A DNA stretch of 12,784 nucleotides, taken from positions 1-12,784 of the forward strand of contig JADGJL010000859.1 of NCBI GenBank assembly GCA_027600665.1, in the 5' to 3' direction. Numbering within the stretch: position 1 is the stretch's first letter; each line of letters begins with the position of its first letter. The position numbers and the translations under genes were made by a program. The DNA comes from Irineochytrium annulatum. Its lineage: Eukaryota; Chytridiomycota; Chytridiomycetes; Chytridiales; Chytridiaceae. Positions 1-7,642 of this stretch are shown here, in pieces. The notes under the pieces were generated by a model. It was given only the letters and a program-made list of their open reading frames with translations, was not told the DNA's origin and made no database searches.

Positions 1-1638
1 CCCCCGTGTTATCCCTCCCCGCCACCACCCTCCTTTCCACAACCATGCTCGCTACCGCGCGGGGCCGCACGACGGCCTCTGTATCCGTCGCCAGCATCAC
101 AATCATCCCCGAATCAACCCCTCAACCATCACCCACCAACCTACCCACGTATACCGTGACACCCTACACTCCTTTATTCGGGAGCCCTTTTCTGAGCGTT
201 AGGGGCATGGCGTATTCCGACCCGTACCTCTGGGTGACGGGGGAAACCGTCCAGGACTGGAGAAATGGGACTAATGGGACGGTATGTATTTTTTTAGAGA
301 AGGAAAGGAAGGGGGGAAGGGATGTGGTATAATATATGAGAGGGCGGGGGGAGGTTTGGAGAGGCATAAATATGCGTTAATAAGAGTGATAGACATATTC
401 CCTCAGGAGGGGGTTAGGTATTACAGAAGGAGGGAGGGATAGCTTCAGTCGTTCTTATTCCCGAGGACCTTCATTTTCATTCCGCCCTGTTAACACTTTA
501 TTAGACATCCAACGGAGAGATCTACTCAACCCAACCCACTATCCAATCCTCTTGGCTCTTTACTTGGTCGCCCGTCACCATACCCGTCAACACAACCGTC
601 ACGTCACTCTCCTCCAATGCGACACTCAACACCACAACTTACACATCCATGGCACTGAAACCACCCTCCACTCTGCAAATTCAACAATCCCTCCTGCTGG
701 TTGTCGACACCACCGCTTTAACAATCGACGTCGTGACGTTCTACCCTCCCTCCCCGCGAACGAACACGGATAAGTCCAACCCACCGCGTTCAATCCCCCT
801 GCCTCCATTCCTTACATCCAACGCCTCACCGGGCACGACGCTGCAATATCCGATCCACTTAACATCCATTGACACCTCATTCGGCATCTACGCCGCGTCC
901 GGCACCAATCTAACATGGATCCCGATCACTACGCCATATTCCCCGGCGCCGGCATCAACCACCGACGCAGTCCTGATTCGCAGCTTCACGGGCGTCATTA
1001 CGGCGCTGCATCTTTACTTATCGGGCGTGCCGTCGACGTTGTACGTAGTGGAACATATTGCGGGGTCGGGGACAACCGTGTGGAAGTTGAAGGTATCTGG
1101 TGGTACGATATTGGATTTTGTGGACAACGGCAGGGACGCCGGTGGGTCGCTGGTGTTGAACGGTGCGGGATTGGGAGGCGTGCGGATGATTACGTTCAAC
1201 TCCACTCGTTTCCCTTATTCCGCTTCCGAGTCTGCCGCGAACGGGACACTCACAGCCCTGATATCGGTCACACCTTCCCGTACTCTTTATCCTGCAAACG
1301 TCACGGACGTCATTCTCGTGTCCTTCAGCACCAACACCTCCGTCTACCTCTTCGCGTTCGCCGACGGCATGGGCGGTAGCGTGAACACCAGCGGGTCCGC
1401 GTGGCCAGTTGGTATCGTGAACGCGAGCGTCAAAAGCGTAACGGCTTTGGAGGTCGATAGAAAGGGCACGGGGAGAGTGTTTGTGGGTGGGGATGACGGG
1501 AAAGGGGTTGGAGTTGTGGGACTGTGGGACTTAGCGACGCTGGGGGACCAAGCGAAGAGTGGGGGGAGCATGGAAATGGGTAGGGCGATGGAGTGGATGG
1601 TTGCGGTCGTGGTGGTGGGGATGTGGATTGCGTGGTAA
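1..1638 (+). CDS. GPI-anchored-like, N-glycosylated surface protein (5' partial)
   Basis: I do not recognise the family. Coding sequence is open at the left edge (frame from position 3) and joins two exons, up to 281 and 505-1638. Intron 282-504 is phase 0, with donor gtatgt and a TTAAC branch-like site before ttattag; the frame continues exactly across it. About 470 residues are present and no signal peptide is visible, so the true start lies upstream; ATG 45 is unlikely to be it. The protein is rich in Ser, Thr, Pro and Val and has about a dozen N-x-S/T sequons, typical of secreted wall or surface proteins. The C-terminus has small residues (SGGS), a short spacer and a terminal hydrophobic run (MVAVVVVGMWIAW), as in a GPI-attachment signal; a single membrane anchor is the alternative. 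Short segments such as VFVGGDDGKGVGVVGLWD recall beta-propeller blades, but I cannot prove a fold. At 223 nt the intron is far longer than the others here. Confidence 0.8.
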
Positions 1639-1954
1639 TGCTCTTGTTCTATTCGACCAGGACTCCATAGACGTTTTCACTTTTGGCCAATTTCATTTCT
1701 CTCCTTGCATCTAGCCTTTCTCTGTGAGTTACGTCGCCAAGCATGCATCGTCCCTCTATCAATCACCCGTCCATGCTCTTGAACACCACACAAGTGTAGA
1801 AGGACACAATATATTATGTAGTACACATCATAGTGATTGCAAAGTTTGTTACCCTATATTTTTCAGATAAAAAAAGAAGTAGGACTATTAATAAAACAAA
1901 ATGCAATATTTAATATTCCAACCCTTAGTACTCAATGACTGTGTACAAAATCAT
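1639..1954. other. Convergent intergenic region with poly(A) signals
   Basis: This AT-rich gap lies between the 3' ends of the surface-protein gene (+) and the PPR gene (-). An AATAAA at 1890-1895 could serve the plus-strand gene, about 250 nt after its stop. On the minus strand an ATTAAA-like signal (about 1908-1913) lies roughly 45 nt after the PPR stop codon. No coding potential or RNA gene is seen. Confidence 0.45.
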
Positions 1955-4900
1955 CTACGCCGCGGCAGCCTGTTCCGTCCTGCTTGTATCTGCCTTGTCT
2001 CCAATCAGAACCAGTTTCGCTTCCCTCTTCACAGCCAAGACCTCCTCCGCCGGCAGCCCGTCCGCTTCCATAGCTTTGATTAACGCCATCGCGTCCTCCT
2101 TCAATCCACGCCTGAACGCCTCCATGATTGCGAGACGGAAGGTCTTAGAAGTGCGGTAGCACGGCAGCAATGATGGATTGTTAGCCGTATCGGCTTTTGA
2201 CGGCATGTTTTGCAACAAAGTGGAAGCAAGGCTGAAGTCGCCACGGGCCATGAGGGCTTGCATCATTACTTCGGTTGCGGCTGTAGTTGGTGGCCCCACT
2301 GGATTTAACAAATGCTAAGTTAGAGAGCAATCAAGTGACAACAAGCTACCAAACTCACCCTTTAACTCCGTGATGGCGTTGAAGAACCTCCACGCGCTGT
2401 CGAAGTCGCCGACGCTCAAGCATCCGACGAACACCGCTTCTAAGGTAGCCCTATTCGGCGTACTGAGCAGGACCCGTCCCGCCGCATCGTAATCCCGCAT
2501 ATTCGGCGTGTTATCCCTCGCATTCGCCCAAACAACCTTCAGCTTCTCCAAGATCCCCGCAACAACGCCGACTGCCCTCCCCACCGCCTCACCCCCGCCT
2601 ACTTTGACCATGCCGACTACGAGCGCCTCCAACACCGTCTCAGACATGTGCAACCTCTTCGACTCTATATCGTCTAACAGTTGCGCCATCGTCGAGATAT
2701 CCCCACCGCCAGCATGCGCCCTCGCGAGCAGCTCGAGCGTCTCCTCGTCCGGCCTGACACTGAACCCCGCAGACGCCGCGAGCCGCCACACACGCACGGC
2801 GGCTTTCGGGTCGTTGAACCTATCCAACTGCATCCGCATGACGACGTTGAATGTTTGCGCGCGAAGGTTCGATGGCGGGCGACGGTCCCTCGCGGCCGGG
2901 TCAGCATTCGGTGGTTCGTGTTGGGACGCGTACGTGGCGCGTTGCTCCGCCGCGGTGTCGACCATGTCATCAAGAATCACCATGGCCGCCGTCGGATCTG
3001 GGGAGGTCCGACAGACCGCCGATAGGAGCGCCGTCATTGACGCGTTAGTCGGCGTTTGCTTCAGCTTCCTCATGAGCTGGTACATCTTGTAGGCGTCGTC
3101 GGCCTTGCCGGCGACCGAGAGTACCCACAACGCCTGATCGTTCAGCCAGGCCGACGTCCGCTCAAAGTCCTTTCCGAAGGTCTGTAGCGCCTTGTGCGCG
3201 TCCGTCACAAGCTCGACAGCCTCTTCTACTGGCAAGACCTCTCGCTTCGCGGCCGTGCATGCCGAATCGAGGAAGGTCGCCAAGGTCATTCTCGACGGCG
3301 CCCTTCCATGATCCTGGATCATCCGATCCATGACCTCCTTCGCGCCCTTAAAGTCCCCGCCCCGCACATGGCCGAGCATCTCTGCGGACTTGATCGAAAC
3401 CCAGACATCCGTGGAAGGATCGGTCGCGACGCCTCCTTTCTCCATTGCCTTTAACATCGCCGCCGTCACCCGTTCCATCTCGTCCCATCGACCCGCCTTG
3501 CCCAGCGTCGAGATCAGCTCGCACGTAGCAGGGATGGTGGGGTACCTGCCCCCGCCAATAACGTCGTCGAATGCTGCAATGGCTTCATCGAGCCTCATGG
3601 CCACGCTCGCCTCGGCTATTTTCTTAGATTGGCTCGCGTGCTCGGCGGGAGTAATGAGTTCGCCGTCAATCCGGGGTCCAGTGATGGCGCCCTTCTTCCT
3701 CATGAACTTAATCCAGCCCGCGACGGCTTTCTCCGCTCCCTGCTTTTTGAAAAGCTCTAAGACGAGCTTGAGCACCTCGAACGGGATCGTTAAGCCCTTA
3801 GCTTCGATTTTATCCAGCACGCTCTTCACGTTGGCGGTAAGCATCCCCTTTCTCTTGGCCACAAAGCAGGCGCGGAACAACATCTCCATTCCAAGCGCGT
3901 CGATTTCCACCCCATCACTGCCTTTGTCTTGCAAAAAGCTGTCGAGCAGGTTCCGACCCGCCTGCTGCGACATCGACGCTCCATCCAAGACGCGCGCGAC
4001 GGCCAACACGCTAGCAAAGGTTCCAAAGCCCATGGCCTGCGCTGCGACATGCGCAAAGTCGTCGGGCTCAAAGCACTCCCGAGCCGCCTTCATTAACGCC
4101 GCCTTGTCTTCCCGCGCCTTTACCAGCTCCTCTAAAAACGCCCTATCCGCCCTCCCCATGACCACCTCCGCACGCCCCGGCACCGGCCCGCCGACGACCT
4201 GCTGCCTGATCTTTTCAAAGCATCTACCAGCGCCCTCGACATCCCCGGTCCTAAGCAGTCCCAGCCCGAGATCCGACAGCATCGCCAGGGGCACATGCCT
4301 CCGCTCGTCGCTCGGAAAGAACTCCCTCGCGCCTTCCAAGTCCCTCGCGACCACCGCCGACGCGAAACATACATCCTTCAACCCATCCGTCACCCTCGGA
4401 AATCCCTCCACCCCATCCCTCGCGTACCCATACCACTCCAGCACCTCCGCATGCCTCCCCGCGATCGCCAACGCCTCCGCAAACGACGTCAGCGCCGCCG
4501 ACGTGAACTTGAGCCCGTCGACGGCCATGACTTCGCTTAGAACCCTCTCGGCCTCCGCCACGTCCCCGTGCGCGACGCAAACGTCCACGAAGGCCGCATA
4601 GGGGACGGAATCTGTCTCGAGCTCTGAACCCCTGTAGGCATCAAACCACGCGCGCGCCGACGGCAGATCGCCGTGTTCTGCACCGGCGTACGCATGCGCG
4701 AGGATTAGGGCCGCGTAGGTTTTGGGCCCGGGTAGAAGGTCAGGGTTGTGCGTCATGTGGGCATCGTGATGCCGGATGGTGCCTACGACGTCGCCGCGGT
4801 GGGCGAGGGAGGTGAGGAGGGCGTCGTGCACAGGGAGATCGAGGGAGAGCTCGCGAGCGAGGGACTCGTCGAAAAGGCGGCGGGCGCGGGTGAGGAAGTT

Positions 4901-5859
4901 AAGCTGGTGCTCGAGGTCCGCGATGTTACGGTTCACGGTTGCGAGGAGGGGGTCGGAAGGTGCCGAGAGCGCTTGAGAGTGCTTCGTTGACCAGTCGGAT
5001 TCCGTTCGCCCCGTGTCCGCCGGCCCCTTCGTTCCCTTCGCTCCCGCTCCGCCGTCTCCGATTGGGCTTCCTTTCGCCGCGGTCGCCATCATCTCATCCA
5101 TCAGCCTTGCGCGCCGTCCCCTCTCGAACCGCAGCATCTTCATCACGACCAAGTCATCCTCCGCCAGCGCTTTGATCAACGCCGACATCACCTTAGCTTC
5201 CAGCGGATGGCCCATCTCCTTCGCGTGGGTGACGACGATATTGATGTCCTCGTATATCTTGCCCGGCCATCCCTTCCGCGGCCGTCGGGAGATCATCGGC
5301 TCGAGGAGCCCAGTGTAGATTGTCGGATCCCAGTCTTCGCGGGAGGCAAGGTATGCCGATCTGTTTACATCCACGTTAGAGTGATTATGGTGAACGTTGG
5401 CCAGCAGGTGACCTACCGCGTCTCAAAGTACTCGAAGGCCAACCGATGCGCGTCGGCACCTTTCCACTTTACCTTCTCGGCCGCGAAAGCCTCAAGGGTG
5501 AGGTCCCGAGGTGGTTCCCCGATAGCGGGAGGGCGAACCGGCTTTCTCGTCGCGCTTCGCGATCTCGACCGCTTGGGTGCATGAACTTCGGTCGACTCCG
5601 AGGCCGCGGGAGAGTCAGAATTCAACAACGATCGAATACGATCGGCCGTCGACGTCGTTGGTGCCTTCTTTGAAATGGACCCGTCCACCTCTCCGCGATT
5701 GCCACCAGCGACAGCTGAGGCTAACCGGCGCGACTCCACCGCGTAAAGAATCCGCACACGACCACAACAACGTGGGGATGACCTCGGGAGGGTCGTAAGG
5801 GTGCGGAGACGGCTTCGGAGGAACCGCGTTGGCGTCGTGATGGATGTCGTGCGGAGCAT
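1955..5859 (-). CDS. Mitochondrial pentatricopeptide-repeat (PPR) protein
   Basis: Three exons, 5859-5417, 5360-2359 and 2298-1955, give 3789 nt and a 1262-residue protein. Intron 1 (5416-5361, 56 nt, phase 2) has donor gtaggt, branch CTAAC and acceptor aacag. Intron 2 (2358-2299, 60 nt, phase 1) has donor gtgagt, branch CTAAC and acceptor tccag. Both junctions restore the frame. I chose ATG 5859 because the open frame upstream has no other ATG and what follows (MLRTTSITTPTRFLRSRLRT) is rich in Arg, Ser and Thr with no acidic residues, a good mitochondrial presequence. The rest is almost entirely helical, with about 35-residue units of PPR type, clearest around residues 360-470 (e.g. TDSVPYAAFVDVCVAHGDVA) and again near the C-terminal third (e.g. 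QTFNVVMRMQLDRF). Proteins of this kind bind organellar RNA and act in transcript stability, processing or translation. The target cannot be told. A TPR-like helical repeat is the main alternative. Confidence 0.85.
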
Positions 5860-5884
5860 TTTCTCTTTTGACAGCCAGTTTCGT

Positions 5885-5899
5885 CTAATTACCACTCAT
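5885..5899 (-). promoter_or_regulatory. Short upstream ORF before the PPR gene
   Basis: On the minus strand, an ATG at 5899 opens a four-codon reading frame (Met-Ser-Gly-Asn, then TAG) ending 25 nt before the PPR start codon. If transcription begins upstream of it, the uORF could lower translation of the main frame. No transcript start is known, so a role is inference. Confidence 0.25.
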
Positions 5900-6163
5900 G
5901 CGATCAGTTGCGGACAGTCCAGGGACGATCATCAGTTCTTTTTTTTAAGTGTATTGTGAATTCAAATATCGGTCAACAGCATGTACAAAACTCGAGAACT
6001 ACATCATGTCGCCAGGACGATGTCTACACATCATGAAACGGATCGAACGATGGGGCCACTGAACGTCCGCGATTAAGGTGTACGTTTTCTTGTTGCCCAT
6101 GTAAAGAGCCGGTGCACGCCATGGCCCCGCGGACGGGGAGGGGACGTCCCAGCGTGAACTAAA

Positions 6164-6196
6164 GGCGTGCCAAATTGGAAAAAAAAATTGGACGCC
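6164..6196. repeat. Imperfect inverted repeat around an A9 tract
   Basis: The arms GGCGTGCCAA (6164-6173) and TTGGACGCC (6188-6196) are inverted copies with one extra base in the left arm. Between them lies a nine-A run (6179-6187). The left arm overlaps the palindrome CCAAATTGG (6170-6178). On the minus strand the whole lies just downstream of the TATA box, where a transcription start would be expected. It could be a protein-binding site or form a hairpin. Confidence 0.4.
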
Positions 6197-6200
6197 ACGC

Positions 6201-6210
6201 GCCTTTTATA
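6201..6210 (-). promoter_or_regulatory. TATA box facing the PPR gene
   Basis: Read on the minus strand this is TATAAAAGGC, an excellent match to a core TATA box. It lies about 345 nt upstream of the PPR start codon. The leader it implies contains several upstream ATGs, so either the leader is spliced, the real start site is nearer the gene, or the box drives another transcript. Confidence 0.4.
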
Positions 6211-6491
6211 CCCCAGCCGCGGCAGGCAGCCCTACCTCGTTCTAGCGACCGTTTGCATAAGTCCGTGACCTCGAGCTGTTGCGTGTTGTAACGAGGGCAT
6301 TAAAAGCTGGTATGGGAGATTGTTTGTAAGCACCACTAGCACAAAGCACTGCACTGCAACGCAAACACTCAAATCATGACAGGCGATTGAACATGCTAAA
6401 TCAATTGCAGAAAAATGACCAAAGGCTCACACATTTTTTGCAAGCAAGAAAACATACATACATAGCACTAAGGTAAATGTGTTTGACAACA

Positions 6492-6564
6492 GCCCGGCTA
6501 GCTCAATCGGTAGAGCGCAAGACTCTTAATCTTGAGGTTGTGGGTTCGACCCCCACGTTGGGCG
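6492..6564 (+). tRNA. tRNA-Lys(CUU), copy A
   Basis: A complete 73-nt cloverleaf without an intron. The acceptor stem pairs GCCCGGC with GTTGGGC, allowing two G-U pairs. The D stem is GCTC/GAGC. The anticodon stem is CAAGA/TCTTG with loop CTCTTAA, giving anticodon CUU for the lysine codon AAG. The T stem is GTGGG/CCCAC around TTCGACC, and the discriminator base is G. Internal A box (TAGCTCAATCGG) and B box (GGTTCGACCC) promoters are intact. CCA is not encoded, as expected for a eukaryotic nuclear tRNA. The sequence is identical to the copy at 10581-10653. Confidence 0.98.
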
Positions 6565-6584
6565 CTGAGTAGCGAGTAACAGTA

Positions 6585-6591
6585 TTTTTTT
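6585..6591 (+). terminator. RNA polymerase III terminator (T7)
   Basis: A run of seven T begins 21 nt after the tRNA 3' end, the usual position and form of a pol III stop signal. The corresponding place after the second tRNA copy has a shorter run. Confidence 0.8.
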
Positions 6592-6825
6592 ATTGATTTA
6601 TCTCGTCAGTTATTACGACTTCTGCCTCCATACATACTTGTGCCTTCGTTTTTTCTTTACGTCTTTTTTCACCTCCGTACTTAGTGCCTTCGTCTTTTAC
6701 CTCCTGTCCTTGGAGCCATTCACGCCACGCCAGGGAGCCTTGGCAACGGGCGAATCAACCGTGCAACTAAACATCCACGTTCCCGTCTGTCGCAGTGGCC
6801 AGCAGCGCCGCTCGCCAATCATAAT

Positions 6826-7642
6826 AAATCAGGTCGACCAGGGTGGCGGGAATGCGTGTCAAGACAATTAAAAATCGCCTACTTTCTCAACTTCGTTTCT
6901 GGCTTACACATATCGCATCCGCACACTAAACATTTGCTATAAGCTGCTTAACTTAAATTAAATTTTTTTAGCAGTGGGATAAGAAGTTAAAAGGGGCTAA
7001 ATGGGATGAGAACAAACAGGTATTTCCCTTCGTAGCGCCAGCCGCCTCAACGGAACGACTTCAGCGTCTCGGAGAGCCTGCTAGGCAACTATGGAAGTAA
7101 GAAGACATCCACGCTTTCGGCCACCTGTTATGCATGTTCGACGAAGTTTTCGATGCTCTCGTCAGCTCATTCGTACCCGCGCCTTCGTTTTTACTTGTGC
7201 TCACCTGCTTGGTTGTGTCACTTCTCCCCTCCGCTGGTGGTCCCTGTCCCCGACCCCCAGCCCCTCTCGTCGCGATGCGCACCCCATCCGCCTCCTCGAC
7301 CCCTTCCACCTCCGCGCCCGTCATTATGCTGCCAGCTTCCCCATCGAGTCGCTCTATCATCCCATACTTTGGAGCGGGCGCATCCTTCTTCTCCGTCTGC
7401 TTTGGTTTTCGGCCTTCAGATCCGGCAGCTACGGGTCAACGACACTCCGTGACCTGACACGTCCGCTCGCTACAGCCCCTCATCCGCGGTGAGCTCCGAC
7501 ATCAAGCGAGAGTCGGATTCCCGGGTATAGCTGTTGGCGGTTTACATAGGCAGCGGTGGTCGGTCTTGGTCGTTGACACCGAGCGTTCACTCTCGGTTGA
7601 ACTTTCGACGACTTTGACGTCCGATCACCATCATCGCCATCC
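6826..7642. other. Intergenic region and 5' flank of the Hippo-type kinase gene
   Basis: An AT-rich part (about 6866-7020) is followed by a C/T-rich part on the plus strand (about 7150-7450). The sequence gcttaacttaaattaaattttttt followed by agcag near 6950-6973 looks like an intron 3' end, but no matching donor or exon could be fixed; a spliced 5' leader of the kinase is possible. Overlapping ORFs of 99-133 codons occur in all three plus frames and one minus frame between 7061 and 7492; none has recognisable features and I do not call them. The last 150 nt before ATG 7643 should hold the kinase 5' UTR. Confidence 0.4.

Larger units (their letters stand above)
5900..6491. other. Intergenic region: PPR promoter and tRNA 5' flank
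   Basis: No convincing gene is seen in this 590-nt stretch. It holds an eight-T run at 5939-5946, a small minus-strand ORF of about 31 codons starting at 6122, a TATA box and an imperfect inverted repeat near 6164-6210 (listed separately). The last 100 nt before the tRNA are AT-rich with a repeated cata pattern. They show no resemblance to the 5' flank of the second tRNA copy. Confidence 0.5.
6488..6825 (+). repeat. tRNA-Lys-headed duplicated block, copy A
   Basis: This block aligns with 10577-10880 in the same orientation. Similarity begins only a few bases before the mature tRNA. It covers all 73 tRNA positions without a mismatch, then about 36 nt with a few changes, then a 12-nt indel (extra sequence here around 6600-6612). 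A perfectly identical 70-nt non-coding stretch follows (6613-6682). Beyond it similarity becomes patchy but recognisable (the ccattcac, cagggag, gtctgt and ggccag words), fading by about 6825. No convincing protein is encoded. Confidence 0.85.

Noticed and set aside
3330..4601. 423-codon ATG ORF on the plus strand opposite the PPR gene
   Set aside because: It lies wholly antisense to a well-supported exon with repeat structure. GC-rich codon use in the PPR gene suppresses stops on the other strand, and the product is a Ser/Ala/Pro-rich sequence without motifs.
5860..5895. GTG-started extension of the PPR N-terminus from 5895
   Set aside because: GTG is not a usual nuclear start; the first ATG in frame (5859) starts a good mitochondrial presequence.
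5939..5946. T8 run as a pol III terminator
   Set aside because: No A or B box pair or tRNA-like fold was found upstream on the plus strand; that DNA is coding on the other strand.
7061..7492. Overlapping ORFs of 99-133 codons on both strands
   Set aside because: Several frames are open at once in C/T-rich DNA, none has a motif, and they overlap the kinase 5' region. A minus-strand gt...ag pair near 7204-7114 gives only a short tail.
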